Of a DNA stretch of 64,000 bases, positions 9,193-18,261 are shown one piece after another. How positions within the stretch are numbered: the first letter of the stretch is position 1; every line of letters starts with the position of its first letter. Source of the DNA: G965233625 sp965233625. GTDB taxonomy: Bacteria; Planctomycetota; Planctomycetia; Pirellulales; Pirellulaceae. The notes beneath the pieces were generated by a model. That model made no database searches. It was given only the letters and a program-made list of their open reading frames with translations, and was not told the origin of the DNA. The DNA is taken from assembly GCA_965233625.1 (NCBI GenBank), contig OZ247499.1, forward strand, positions 7,626,001 through 7,690,000. The letters run 5' to 3'. The translations under genes and the position numbers were made by a program.

Positions 9193-10620
9193 CTACGTCT
9201 CGTAAGTAATCACGCCATGCTGTTGCGAGCGGGAGATGCGGTCGCTGGCGTAGAGCCCTGCGAGGACGAACTCGACGCAGGAGGCGCGCATCGCCTCGTC
9301 TTCGGCAGCGTTTACCTCGAAGGCGACGTCCCAGACCGGGGGTACGCGTTGCAGGCGTTTGGCGTATTCGGCGGAAGGCAGCATGTCGCCGACTTCGATC
9401 TTCACACCTTTGCCGAAGATTTCCGTGATGGCTTCAAAGCCGTGCTTTTCGACGTATTCTTCGAACACGATGCCAATCGCCTCGGCAATCACCGCGTCCA
9501 GCACCTGACGCTCGCCCATCTGGTGGCTGCCCATCAGATCCAGTTCCAGCTTGCCGAGGCTGGAAGAATAAAGATGCCCCAGATCGCTGATCCGTGGCAC
9601 CGCGGGTTTCTCGCCCAGAATCACGCCGCGCTGGCGGGCAGCGGCGATCATGGTGCGGTAGTTGGCAATGCTGAAACGGGCGGAGACGCCGCTTTGCTGG
9701 TCGATGTACTTTGATTTTCGTGCCTGAACGGTGATCTGCTCGATGATCTCCCGCATAAAATAGGGCACGGCGACGGGGTATGCGTCGCTTCCCTCGCTGC
9801 CGACGCTTTCGCGAGCCTCTTGCGTGGTGATTTCGATACCCTGATCGCGGTCCAGTGGATAATGGGTGTGAATGATGGAGCCAATGCGGTCTTTCAACTG
9901 CGGGATCACCTTACCGCTGCGGTTGTAGGTGGAAGGGTTGGCAGAGAAGAGAATCAGCACGTCGATATCGAAGCGAACGGGGTAACCGCGGATCTGGACG
10001 TCGCGTTCTTCCAGAATGTTGAACAGCCCGACTTGAACCAGTTCATCCAGTTCCGGCAGTTCATTCATCGCGAACACGCCGCGATGCATCCGCGGGATCA
10101 GGCCGAAGTGCAGTGCGCCTTCGGTCGACATGCTCACGCCGCCGGCGAGTTTTGCCGGGTCGATCTCGCCAATGATGTCTGCGAATTTGGTGCCGGGGGA
10201 GAGGCGTTCTGCGTAGCGGTCTTCCCGGTTCCACCAGCCAATGGGCACCTCAGCTTCGGAGTGCTCCGCGACAAACGCTTTGCAGACGCCGCTGATGGGG
10301 TTTAGCGGATCATCGTGAAAAGGGGCGTCCGGGATGTTGATAAACGGGATCGCGTCGTCCAGGAAGCGGATCAGCATCCGCATCAAGCGGCTTTTGCCCT
10401 GCCCTTTTTCGCCCAGGAACAGCATATCGTGGCCCGAGAGCAGTGCGAGATTGATCTCCGGGATCACGGTGTTCTCGTAGCCCACCATGCCGGGGAACAG
10501 TTCTTCGCCGCTGGCGAGCGCCTTGAGAAAGTTGTCGTAGATTTCCTGCTTGACCGTTTTTGACTGCCAGCCGCTTTCGCGTAGTTCCTGAAGATTGCTG
10601 GGGCGGGGCGTGCTGCTCAT
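9193..10620 (-). CDS. MoxR/ChlI-like AAA+ ATPase
   Basis: A 475-aa cytoplasmic AAA+ ATPase of the magnesium-chelatase-I/sigma54-interacting-like group. Walker A is GEKGQGKS at residues 70-77 and the Walker B-like strand is GVFAMNELPEL at about 181-191. FSANPSTYNRSGK and the following KDRIGS region fit the sensor and Arg-finger part. Such ATPases usually remodel or load metal cofactors with a von Willebrand factor A partner. No VWA gene is adjacent here: the next minus-strand gene is a beta-barrel-like protein and the upstream gene is divergent trigger factor. The start is an ATG with AGGT upstream. The client is unknown. Confidence 0.8.
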   Translation of the reverse strand: MSSTPRPSNLQELRESGWQSKTVKQEIYDNFLKALASGEELFPGMVGYENTVIPEINLALLSGHDMLFLGEKGQGKSRLMRMLIRFLDDAIPFINIPDAPFHDDPLNPISGVCKAFVAEHSEAEVPIGWWNREDRYAERLSPGTKFADIIGEIDPAKLAGGVSMSTEGALHFGLIPRMHRGVFAMNELPELDELVQVGLFNILEERDVQIRGYPVRFDIDVLILFSANPSTYNRSGKVIPQLKDRIGSIIHTHYPLDRDQGIEITTQEARESVGSEGSDAYPVAVPYFMREIIEQITVQARKSKYIDQQSGVSARFSIANYRTMIAAARQRGVILGEKPAVPRISDLGHLYSSSLGKLELDLMGSHQMGERQVLDAVIAEAIGIVFEEYVEKHGFEAITEIFGKGVKIEVGDMLPSAEYAKRLQRVPPVWDVAFEVNAAEDEAMRASCVEFVLAGLYASDRISRSQQHGVITYET

Positions 10621-10923
10621 TCGTGAACCTGCAGTTTAGGGGGGAGCGTAAGGGGTGCATGGCTGCAACCAGTTGCGGCTGCCATCGCCTGCTCTGTGCC
10701 AGTTCCGGCGCCGGCGTTATTATAGGCGGTTGCCAATAGAAGGCAGGGTGCGAAAGCGGCCGGCGGCGTAGGGGGCGTTTTCTTTTCTGCGTTAGCCGCG
10801 TATCTTTATACAACCAATATCACCAGTATATGGCTGTTACGTCTGCTTCCTTCCTACAACGGAGTTTGCAGAGCGCAGGCCGTCGTCTTTGCCATACAAA
10901 AACACTATCACGGAACCGGTCAC
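10621..10923. other. Divergent intergenic region, AAA ATPase / trigger factor
   Basis: A 303-bp spacer between divergent genes that should hold both promoters. The part next to trigger factor (10800-10850) is AT-rich, with several TATA-like hexamers, but no box pair stands out. No CIRCE-like heat-shock inverted repeat was seen. There is no gene or RNA. Confidence 0.4.
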
Positions 10924-12429
10924 TTGTCAGACGAACAATCTACGGTAGAAACCGACACCGAAGCGCAGGAAGAAACCAAGCAGCTTGACCTGAATGTTGA
11001 GATTGACAAGCCAAGCGCCTGCGAGCGGCATATTACCGTCACCATCGCCCGCGCCGATGTGGACCGGTACTTCGACAACGCTTACGCAGAGATCATGCCC
11101 AAGGCGGAAGTCCGTGGCTTCCGGCCCGGCCGCGCTCCGCAGAAGCTTGTCCGTAGCCAATTCCGCGAACAGGTTACCGATCAGGTCAAAAGCAACCTGC
11201 TGATGGACAGCATGACGCAGATCAGCGATAGCTTCGAGTTTTCGCCGATTAGCGAGCCAGACTTCGATCTGGACGCGGTTGTGCTGCCAGAAGAAGGCGA
11301 CATGACCTTTGAATTTGATCTGGAAGTCCGGCCCGAATTCGATCTGCCCGAGTGGAAAGGCATGAGCCTGGAACGCCCGGTCCGTGACTTTACGGAAGAA
11401 GATGTTAACGACCATCTGAAGCGTGTGCTGTCTTCAATGGCGACGATGAGCGAAGTGGAAGGCGCTGCCGAAGCGGATGACTTCATCACATGCGACATCG
11501 TGTTCACCGACGGCTCCCGCGAGATCAGCGAGGCTAAAGGTCAGCGTCTGCAAGTCAAACCGCGTCTGACGTTCCCCGACGGCGAAGTGCTGAAGTTTGA
11601 CGAGCTAATGACCGGCGCCGCCACCGGCGACCGTCGCGAAACAACCGTCACGATTACGCCCGATGCGCCTAATGCGGACCTGCGTGACAAAGAAATCACC
11701 GCCGCCTTCACCGTGAAAAAAGTCGAGCGGCAGGAACTGCCTGAGCTTGATGAAGAGCTGCTGGGTAAAATCGGCGGAGGTTTCGATAGCGAAGACGAAC
11801 TGCGTGAAGCTGTCCGCAGCGAGATGGAGCGTCAGCTTACTTATCACCAGGACCGCGAAATCCGCGAGCAGATTTCCGCCCTGCTGACCGAATCAGCAAC
11901 CTGGGAACTGCCGCCCGATCTGCTTTCGCGTCAGTCTGAACGCGAACTGCATCGCACCGTGCTGGAGCTGCAGCGCAGCGGATTTGGCAGCGAAGAGATT
12001 CAATCGGTTGCCAACGACCTGCGGCACAACAGCCGTGAGTCCACCGCGAAAGCGCTGAAAGAACACTTCATCCTCGAACGCATCGCGGAAGATCTGAACA
12101 TCGAAGCGACCGATGATGACTACGATGACGAAATTGATCTGATCGCCGATTCGCAGAATCAGAGCGCACGCAGCGTCCGCGCACAGCTTGAGAAACGTAA
12201 CGCGATGGACACGCTGCGGAATCAGATTGTTGAACGCAAAGTGCTGGAAACGATCAAGAAAGAAGCCAAGTTCTCCGACACCGATTATCAGCAGCGTCGT
12301 AGTGACACCACCGCGACCAACTTTGCGATTACGGGTGAACACGACGACGGTTCGATTCCCGCTGCCAAGCACGATGACAGTGGCGCCGCGCCATCCGGCG
12401 CTGCCGATGTGCCTGGCCGCAGCGAGTAA
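10924..12429 (+). CDS. tig: Trigger factor, ribosome-associated chaperone
   Basis: A 501-aa trigger factor, longer than the roughly 430-450 aa usual in proteobacteria. Translation starts at a TTG with GGAA about nine bases upstream; no better start lies nearby. The N-terminal ribosome-binding signature is GFRPGRAP at residues 65-72. The middle domain corresponds to the FKBP-type PPIase position but shows few of the usual PPIase signature residues. The C-terminal helical chaperone arms follow (VKKVERQELPELDEELL and onwards). The extra length is an acidic, Ala/Asp-rich tail after about residue 460. It heads an operon with two ClpP genes (77-bp and 69-bp gaps), the classical tig-clpP order without an adjacent clpX. 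Confidence 0.93.
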   Translation: MSDEQSTVETDTEAQEETKQLDLNVEIDKPSACERHITVTIARADVDRYFDNAYAEIMPKAEVRGFRPGRAPQKLVRSQFREQVTDQVKSNLLMDSMTQISDSFEFSPISEPDFDLDAVVLPEEGDMTFEFDLEVRPEFDLPEWKGMSLERPVRDFTEEDVNDHLKRVLSSMATMSEVEGAAEADDFITCDIVFTDGSREISEAKGQRLQVKPRLTFPDGEVLKFDELMTGAATGDRRETTVTITPDAPNADLRDKEITAAFTVKKVERQELPELDEELLGKIGGGFDSEDELREAVRSEMERQLTYHQDREIREQISALLTESATWELPPDLLSRQSERELHRTVLELQRSGFGSEEIQSVANDLRHNSRESTAKALKEHFILERIAEDLNIEATDDDYDDEIDLIADSQNQSARSVRAQLEKRNAMDTLRNQIVERKVLETIKKEAKFSDTDYQQRRSDTTATNFAITGEHDDGSIPAAKHDDSGAAPSGAADVPGRSE

Positions 12430-12506
12430 TAACCTGCCGACGGAAGTCCTGCCTGACGGATGGCAGGCGCCGGTTACGAAACAAACTTTTTGAAGGATCT
12501 ACCGCG

Positions 12507-13133
12507 ATGAACCACCTACCGCCGCCGATCGACGCAGCGTCGTATTCCGCCAGCGCCTATCAGATGCAGCGTCAGATGACGCTGGGCGAACGTCTGCTGG
12601 ATGACCGTATTATCTTCCTGCAAGGCGAGATTCACACCGGCAACGCCAACGAACTTGGCATGAAGCTGCTGTATCTGCAAAGCCAGAACCGCCGCAAAGA
12701 CATTCACTTTTACATCAACTCGCCCGGTGGCGATGTGGTCGCCACGCTGGCGATTTACGACATCATGCAGATCATTCAGTGCCCCGTGGCGACCTACTGC
12801 GTAGGTCAGGCAGCCAGCGGCGGCGCGGTGCTGCTGGCTGGCGGCGCCCCCGGCAAACGCTACGCCCTGCCACACGCCCGCATGATGATTCACCAGCCTT
12901 ACGGCGGCGTGAATGGCCAGGTGAGCGATATCGACATTCAGGCCAACGAAATCATCCGCACGCGGCAGACGCTGAATGAGATTCTGGCCGAGCACACCAA
13001 ACAGACGGTTGAGAAAATCGCCAAAGACACCGACCGTGACTTCTTCCTCAGCGCTGAAGGCGCCGTCGAGTATGGTCTGGTCGATAAAGTCCTCGAAGCT
13101 CCGCCTGTTGAAGACGACGATGACGCGGCATAG
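12507..13133 (+). CDS. clpP: ATP-dependent Clp protease proteolytic subunit (first copy)
   Basis: A 208-aa ClpP serine peptidase, the usual length. The catalytic triad is visible: Ser104 in GQAASGG, His129 in MIHQPYG and Asp178 in DTDRDFF. In most ClpP proteins the nucleophile is followed by Met (ASMGA); here it is Gly (ASGGA). The start ATG has AAGGA ten bases upstream. It differs clearly from the next gene, which is also a complete ClpP, so the two may form a mixed double-ring as ClpP1P2 does in actinobacteria. The C-terminus is an acidic run (EDDDDAA). It acts in the cytoplasm with an AAA+ unfoldase encoded elsewhere. Confidence 0.93.
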   Translation: MNHLPPPIDAASYSASAYQMQRQMTLGERLLDDRIIFLQGEIHTGNANELGMKLLYLQSQNRRKDIHFYINSPGGDVVATLAIYDIMQIIQCPVATYCVGQAASGGAVLLAGGAPGKRYALPHARMMIHQPYGGVNGQVSDIDIQANEIIRTRQTLNEILAEHTKQTVEKIAKDTDRDFFLSAEGAVEYGLVDKVLEAPPVEDDDDAA

Positions 13134-13202
13134 TTAGCGATCAAGCTGCTATCGCCCCACGGATGTCCGCTTTCTTATACCGCATTCATCGGAGAATGAA
13201 CG

Positions 13203-13793
13203 ATGCCTTTAGTCCCTTACGTAGTTGAAAAAAGTGGTCGCGAAGAACGCGTCTACGATATTTATAGCCGCCTGCTGAAAGACCGGATTATCTTTCTTGG
13301 CACCGGCGTCAACGACGATGTCGCCAACGCGATTGTCGCGCAGATGCTGTTCTTACAGTCGGACTCGCCCAAGGATGACATCCACCTGTACATCAACAGC
13401 CCGGGCGGCAGTGTCAGCGCAGGCATGGCGATTTATGACACCATGCAATTCATCACCTGCGACGTTGCCACCTACTGCATCGGCCAGGCTGCATCGATGG
13501 GCGCCGTGCTGCTGACCGCAGGCACAGCTGGCAAACGCCACGCACTGCCCAACGCCCGCATCATGATCCATCAGCCGCTGGCGGGGATGCAGGGTGTTGC
13601 GGAAGATATTCTGATCCACGCCCACGAGTTCAAACGTGTGAAGTCGCGGCTCAATGACATTATGCTGAAGCACACCGGGCATTCGGTGGAGAAGATCGAG
13701 AAAGATACCGATCGCGATCGCTTCATGACGGCCGAAGAGGCGCAGGAATACGGCCTCATCGACAAAGTTATCGAGCACATGGAAATGAAGTAA
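13203..13793 (+). CDS. clpP: ATP-dependent Clp protease proteolytic subunit (second copy)
   Basis: A 196-aa ClpP with a canonical active site: Ser98 in GQAASMGA, His123 in MIHQPLAG and Asp172 in DTDRDRF. NSPGGSV and YGLIDKVIEH are also conserved. It follows the first ClpP gene by 69 bp with its own GGAG ribosome site nine bases before the ATG. By sequence this is the more typical of the two copies. The operon ends at an intrinsic terminator about 120 bp downstream. Confidence 0.95.
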   Translation: MPLVPYVVEKSGREERVYDIYSRLLKDRIIFLGTGVNDDVANAIVAQMLFLQSDSPKDDIHLYINSPGGSVSAGMAIYDTMQFITCDVATYCIGQAASMGAVLLTAGTAGKRHALPNARIMIHQPLAGMQGVAEDILIHAHEFKRVKSRLNDIMLKHTGHSVEKIEKDTDRDRFMTAEEAQEYGLIDKVIEHMEMK

Positions 13794-13910
13794 TAGAACC
13801 GCCATTCTCAACCGGCGTCTGGCAACACCACTGCACGTTTGTGCTAAACTACGGGATGTTGCTTCCGCCGGACGCGGCGATTTTGCCCGCGTTACGAATG
13901 CTAAGAATCG

Positions 13911-13939
13911 TGCGACCTCCATCACGAGGTCGCATTTTT
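13911..13939 (+). terminator. Rho-independent terminator after tig-clpP-clpP
   Basis: A perfect 9-bp stem, TGCGACCTC at 13911-13919 and GAGGTCGCA at 13926-13934, encloses a 6-nt loop and is followed by five T residues. It lies between the second ClpP stop and the greA start, so greA is probably transcribed from its own promoter between 13940 and 14023. Confidence 0.85.
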
Positions 13940-14023
13940 CGTTACTCAAGAAGAACTACGGACACCACCCTTTCTCTGTCACCTCTTAGCAGCGGCGACA
14001 GGCTTACACGGAAAGTGCGAACA

Positions 14024-14512
14024 ATGAATAACATCCCGATGACACGGCGTGGCTATAACAAGCTCAAAGACCAGCTGGACCACATGGAACAGGTTGAGAT
14101 GCCCAAGATCGTGGAGAAGCTCGCCGCTGCGCGTGAAGAAGGTGATCTGAAAGAAAACGCCGAGTATCACGGCCAGCGCGAAGCTCAGGGGATGCTGCAG
14201 GCGAAGATCAATGAAATCGCCGATAAACTGGCCCGCGCAGACATCGTCGATACTTCGAAGCTGCCGAAAGATCAGGTCGTTTTCGGCTGCACCGTGGTTG
14301 TGAAGGATCTGGACTACAACGACGAAGAAGAGATCACGCTGGTTGGCCAGGGGGATGAAGACTACGACACTGGCCGCTACCTGATTACCAGCCCCGTCGG
14401 GCAAGGGTTGCTGGGTAAAAAGAAAGGGGACGTTGCAGAGATTGCAGTCCCCCGTGGCACGCTCAAGTATGAGGTGATGGAAATCCGTTTCGAAGAAGAC
14501 GACGAAGAATAA
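14024..14512 (+). CDS. greA: Transcription elongation factor GreA
   Basis: A 162-aa GreA/GreB-family factor that rescues backtracked RNA polymerase by stimulating transcript cleavage. The ATG at 14024 is chosen because it starts the conserved coiled coil (MTRRGYNKLKDQLDHM); the frame is open further upstream only through the terminator. The acidic tip of the coiled coil is present as REEGDLKENAEYH around residues 40-52. The FKBP-like C-terminal domain ends with VPRGTLKYEVMEIRF. A GGAAAG element lies upstream of the start. It converges with the TPR-protein gene. Confidence 0.95.
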   Translation: MNNIPMTRRGYNKLKDQLDHMEQVEMPKIVEKLAAAREEGDLKENAEYHGQREAQGMLQAKINEIADKLARADIVDTSKLPKDQVVFGCTVVVKDLDYNDEEEITLVGQGDEDYDTGRYLITSPVGQGLLGKKKGDVAEIAVPRGTLKYEVMEIRFEEDDEE

Positions 14513-14535
14513 CGCCGCTTCAATTCTTCCTGGGA

Positions 14536-15627
14536 TCAGTCGCCAATACTGCCGCCGGCCGGCGCCTTTTGGGCGGTGGGACCGTTCCGGTCAAACGAAT
14601 AACCGTTGATGAAGTTCTTCGAGTAGGCTGGCAGTCCGCCCTTGGCCGCGTCTGCGGCTGCATTTTCTAAAGCAGGGGCGGTTGTTCCAATCGAAGCACT
14701 GCGGTTAGAGCCAGTCGCCTTCGCGGCGGGCTTGCTGGTTTCGCTTTTTACTGGCGGCAACGCTCTAATTTTCTGAACGGCCTGAGCCTGCTGCACCTTC
14801 GAGTCACTCTTTGCATCGTCCAGCGATAAGTGCGCTGCAGCCTGTGCGATTTTTGTCGCCTTCACTGGCTCAGCTTTCTGCCGGGCCGGTGGAGTGGAGC
14901 TCTTTTTAGCGATCATCGTTCTGTCTTTTAGCGGCGCCAGGCTACGCTGCAGCGTACCTGTTTTCGAAGCCACTTGAAGCAGTCCGTTGGCAGCCTGCTT
15001 CAGGTTAGAATCGCGTTCCAGCGCTTTGTGGTAGTTGGCTTCCGCATCGGCAAGATGCCCCATCTGCGATTGCACAAAGGCAAGATTCGCGTAGGCGCCT
15101 GCCTCGCTTGTTGCTTTGCGGAACTGGGCAAAGCTTTCTTTCATTTTCCCCTGGCGGGCAAGGACCAGTCCCAGGTTGTTGCGGGCAGGTTTATAGGCTG
15201 GATCAAGGCGGATGGACTCTTGCAGGCACTGATTGGCGGAGGTGTAGTCTTCGCGCAGGTAATGGACGTAGCCGAGATCTGCCATCATTTCCGCGGATGG
15301 TTCGCCATTGGATACGGCCTGATTCAGGTGCTTCAATGCATCTTCGAACCGGTCATCTCTGGCGGCGATAACGCCCATCCGGTGATGTGCGACCACATTC
15401 TCCGGGTCGGCTTTGATCACCTTGCGATAGACGGCTGCGGCTGTTCCCATCTGGCCGTGCCGCTCTTGCAGACGGGCCATGCTCAGTTCACGCTGAAACT
15501 GGGCGCCGGAGCTTTTCTTTGCAAAGCTGGCGGGTAGTAGCGAACTCATTCCGCCCGTATGCGTTGCACATCCCACAAACGCGGGAAGTAACAGCATGCT
15601 CACTGCTAATGTCTTGACCAATCTCAT
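14536..15627 (-). CDS. TPR-repeat lipoprotein, TadD-like
   Basis: A 363-aa exported protein with a lipoprotein-type signal (MRLVKTLAVSMLLLPAFVGC, lipid-modified Cys20). Residues about 44-215 form at least four tetratricopeptide repeats, with typical NVVAHHRMGVIAARDDRFEDAL and ARNNLGLVLARQGKM helices. The C-terminal 140 residues are low-complexity, rich in Ala, Lys, Ser and Pro. Its position downstream of a secretin and another lipoprotein on the same strand resembles TadD in Tad/Flp pilus clusters, where it acts as a pilotin or assembly factor. The rest of a Tad system is absent from the window. Confidence 0.75.
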   Translation of the reverse strand: MRLVKTLAVSMLLLPAFVGCATHTGGMSSLLPASFAKKSSGAQFQRELSMARLQERHGQMGTAAAVYRKVIKADPENVVAHHRMGVIAARDDRFEDALKHLNQAVSNGEPSAEMMADLGYVHYLREDYTSANQCLQESIRLDPAYKPARNNLGLVLARQGKMKESFAQFRKATSEAGAYANLAFVQSQMGHLADAEANYHKALERDSNLKQAANGLLQVASKTGTLQRSLAPLKDRTMIAKKSSTPPARQKAEPVKATKIAQAAAHLSLDDAKSDSKVQQAQAVQKIRALPPVKSETSKPAAKATGSNRSASIGTTAPALENAAADAAKGGLPAYSKNFINGYSFDRNGPTAQKAPAGGSIGD

Positions 15628-15683
15628 TCGTTTGCATCCTTGCCGGCGAATGTGCCAGATGTATTGTTTGCAGAACCTGCCTG

Positions 15684-16298
15684 TTACCGGCCGCCAAAAC
15701 CGCCGAATCCGAAACCGCCAAATCCGAAGCCGCCGCCGAATCCACCACCGCCGCCGCCTCCGCCCCCGCGGATACCGTTGGAGTAGGCTCGCGAAGCTTC
15801 CGTTGCGGTCTGACCTTCGGCAAATGCGGGCGCCACAACAACACGTTGTTCGGCGTCTCTCACACCCATGGCTGAAAGTGCGGCGACCACCACAGCGCGG
15901 CGCTGCGCGTCTAGATCTTCGTTCAGGTGCAGTGGCAACTGATACGTTGTGCCGGGCTTGGCCGACGTGCGGCTGCGTTCCACCACCACGGGGAAGGCAG
16001 AGCCGCTATTAAGCTTTGCGGCGATCTGCTTGACGTGATCTTCGCCGTCATCGTTCAGGCGCCATCCGCCTGCTGCCAGACCAACGCCCGGTTTGTTAAG
16101 TTCAAACTCATGCATATAGACAACAAACTTCGAGGCTTCAGCGTTTATTTCCTGCGTCATGTTCATCTGGTCAATGCACGTGCCCAGCACTTGTGGCGGA
16201 GGACCTTGCACGCGGGTGACAAGGCTCTGGCAGCCCGTGGCCAGTGTGAGGCAGAAGGTGATTGCCCCCAGTGGGATGATCCATGTTAGTTTTTTCAT
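15684..16298 (-). CDS. Lipoprotein with poly-glycine tail, unknown function
   Basis: A 204-aa protein with a type II signal sequence (LTLATGC, lipobox Cys23). The central region, residues about 55-165, has an alpha/beta pattern that could be OmpA-like or BON-like, but no family is certain. The last 35 residues are almost only Gly and Phe in (GFGG)-type repeats after a nine-glycine run. It sits between the secretin and the TPR lipoprotein genes with 54- and 56-bp gaps, so co-transcription and envelope localisation are likely. The glycine-rich tail may mediate self-association; this is speculative. Confidence 0.65.
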   Translation of the reverse strand: MKKLTWIIPLGAITFCLTLATGCQSLVTRVQGPPPQVLGTCIDQMNMTQEINAEASKFVVYMHEFELNKPGVGLAAGGWRLNDDGEDHVKQIAAKLNSGSAFPVVVERSRTSAKPGTTYQLPLHLNEDLDAQRRAVVVAALSAMGVRDAEQRVVVAPAFAEGQTATEASRAYSNGIRGGGGGGGGGFGGGFGFGGFGFGGFGGR

Positions 16299-16352
16299 GG
16301 CTGGCTATCCTTTCAGGTTTTTCCCGGTGCGGACCGGGTAAGTCTGTGTCAT

Positions 16353-17990
16353 TTAGCGGGAAAACCCAGAAGGGCCATCGAGGTAGTAGTTTTCAGTCGC
16401 GGGTACAGCCTGCTGGATGATGGGCTGACCAGTCTCGTATTGCACGCCTTCGCCATGCATCTGCCGCAGTTGCTGATGCTGCAGTGCAGGAAACACCGTG
16501 CTGCGATGGTGATGGCCAGGCAGCCCTTCAATCTGCTGGTAGAGGAAGAAGTCTTTATTGGTTGGGTCCGTCACTTCCATACCTGGCAGCAACGCAGGCA
16601 CCTGTTCAGCTTCCATCGGATGCACCAGTTCAGGACTTACAAGCACAACGAGTTCTGTCTCGTTGCGGTTGGTCGTTGTGTTGCTGAAGGCGGCGCCGAG
16701 GATTGGGATGTCGCCTAGAAACGGAATGCGGCCTTTGCTGCCAGTCTGTTCGTCCTGGATCAGTCCGGCGACGGCCAGCCATTGTCCTTCGCGGAGATCA
16801 ACGGTTGTGGTAACCGCACGGGTATCGAGCCCAGGAATACCATTTACCGAGTTGCCTTGGTTAAGCGTGCTGAACGAGGGCGCCACCTGCAAACGCACGC
16901 GATCTTTATCAATCACCGTTGGGGTGAAGGTCAGCTGCGTGCCGAATCCGCGGAAGGCTGTCGCCACGGCGCCGACGCCTTCGACACCTACCGTGGTTGG
17001 TACGGCGAATTCACCCCCGGAGATAAACGTCGCAGGCTGTCCGCTGAGAGTCACAAGCGTAGGTTCAGCCAGAATCTTGCCCGTACCGTTGCTGCTAAAC
17101 GCCCGTAGGAAGAGTGATACGTCGCCGCCATCGAGAATCGCGGAAATGTTGGCGCCGCCTGTTAATAAGGACGTGGCCAAGCCAAGGCTGTTCTCCATCG
17201 CGCTGAGATTCATGCCCAGTTCACGGGCAGCCGTGCGGGTAAGCTCGGCGACACGGACCTTCAACATGACCTGCTGTTCACCGGGAACGTGCAGCAGATT
17301 GACAACAGAAGTTGTCTTGAGATCATCGGCGCCTGGTATCGTGACGGCTGTGCCAAGACTTACTACCGAGTTAAGGTTTCCCGCCTGGTCCGTGGACTGG
17401 CCGCCTAGAATGGCGAGAATCTGAGCCGCCTCCTGCGAGTCGCGAGCCTGACCGCGGACAATCAGTTTGTCAGCGACAGGGATCAGCTGCACCTGGCTGT
17501 TGGGGAACATCTCATTGACGCGTGTCTGCAATTTGCCGAACTCGGTTTCGGCGCGGATATCCTCGTTTTGATCCGCTTCCACCCGCACCAGATACCGCAG
17601 AATGGTTTCGGTGCCATCTGCTTCGGTGAACCAGATCGTCAACGTGGTCTGCCCGGACTTTACGCCAATGATTTCGAGCTCTTTGGGGCCGAATTCATTA
17701 ACTTCCACCACTGACGCGTTAGTGATAGCGACACGCGCCACGGGAAGTGCTGTGCGGATGACCTTGGATTGCGAAGGAGAAACCCGGAAGATCAGTTCAG
17801 GAACGAGGACTTCCTGAATAAGCTTCGATTCCTTTTGAACGATCGCCGCGGAGGGCGTGTTCAATCGCTCTAGTTCGGCGCGGCTGGCGATCTTTCCACC
17901 CTGTTGGGCCCATAAAGACACCGGCGCCACTGCCAGCACCGCTGCTGCTGACATGCCAGCGATTGTTCGTGTGAGCGTTGTGCGCTTCAT
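16353..17990 (-). CDS. Type II/IV-type secretin, RcpA/CpaC-like
   Basis: 545 aa from the ATG at 17990, which starts a signal peptide (MKRTTLTRTIAGMSAAAV, cleavage near LWAQ); the frame is open 59 codons further upstream without a better start. Residues about 40-140 form the pilus-assembly N-domain (VARVAITNASVVEV and GVKSGQTTLTIWF). A BON-like segment follows (QVQLIPVADKLIVRG). The secretin channel domain occupies about 240-490 and contains the typical FLGDIPILGAAF near its end. Secretins form the outer-membrane pore of Tad pili and secretion systems. It leads a three-gene minus-strand set with two lipoproteins; no secretion ATPase, CpaB or pilin gene is nearby. Confidence 0.88.
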   Translation of the reverse strand: MKRTTLTRTIAGMSAAAVLAVAPVSLWAQQGGKIASRAELERLNTPSAAIVQKESKLIQEVLVPELIFRVSPSQSKVIRTALPVARVAITNASVVEVNEFGPKELEIIGVKSGQTTLTIWFTEADGTETILRYLVRVEADQNEDIRAETEFGKLQTRVNEMFPNSQVQLIPVADKLIVRGQARDSQEAAQILAILGGQSTDQAGNLNSVVSLGTAVTIPGADDLKTTSVVNLLHVPGEQQVMLKVRVAELTRTAARELGMNLSAMENSLGLATSLLTGGANISAILDGGDVSLFLRAFSSNGTGKILAEPTLVTLSGQPATFISGGEFAVPTTVGVEGVGAVATAFRGFGTQLTFTPTVIDKDRVRLQVAPSFSTLNQGNSVNGIPGLDTRAVTTTVDLREGQWLAVAGLIQDEQTGSKGRIPFLGDIPILGAAFSNTTTNRNETELVVLVSPELVHPMEAEQVPALLPGMEVTDPTNKDFFLYQQIEGLPGHHHRSTVFPALQHQQLRQMHGEGVQYETGQPIIQQAVPATENYYLDGPSGFSR

Positions 17991-18113
17991 CAAGGTATCC
18001 CTCAAAAATTCTCTACCAGTTGTGCTCGTGCACACATCTCCTACATCTGGTTTTCGGTAAATCGCGAGCCGGGTTTTAACCGTTTTCCCGGTCGTAATGA
18101 CTTTGAGGCATGT

Positions 18114-18136
18114 ATTACCGGAAATCCGTAGGTAAT
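18114..18136. promoter_or_regulatory. Palindromic element between divergent genes
   Basis: Nested inverted repeats lie between the secretin and the Cys-rich protein genes: outer arms ATTA (18114-18117) and TAAT (18133-18136), inner arms CGGA (18119-18122) and TCCG (18125-18128). It could be an operator for one or both genes. It has no T-tract, so it is not a terminator. Confidence 0.3.
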
Positions 18137-18261
18137 GTGCGTAAGACAGCCGCTTTTTGAGGCTCACGACTCGAATAGTGAAATTGCGGGTGCTAAGGGG
18201 ACGAAGGTTATCACACAGTGTCCCAGGTCAAGGCTTATCGACTCTCTGTAAAGGCATTCCC

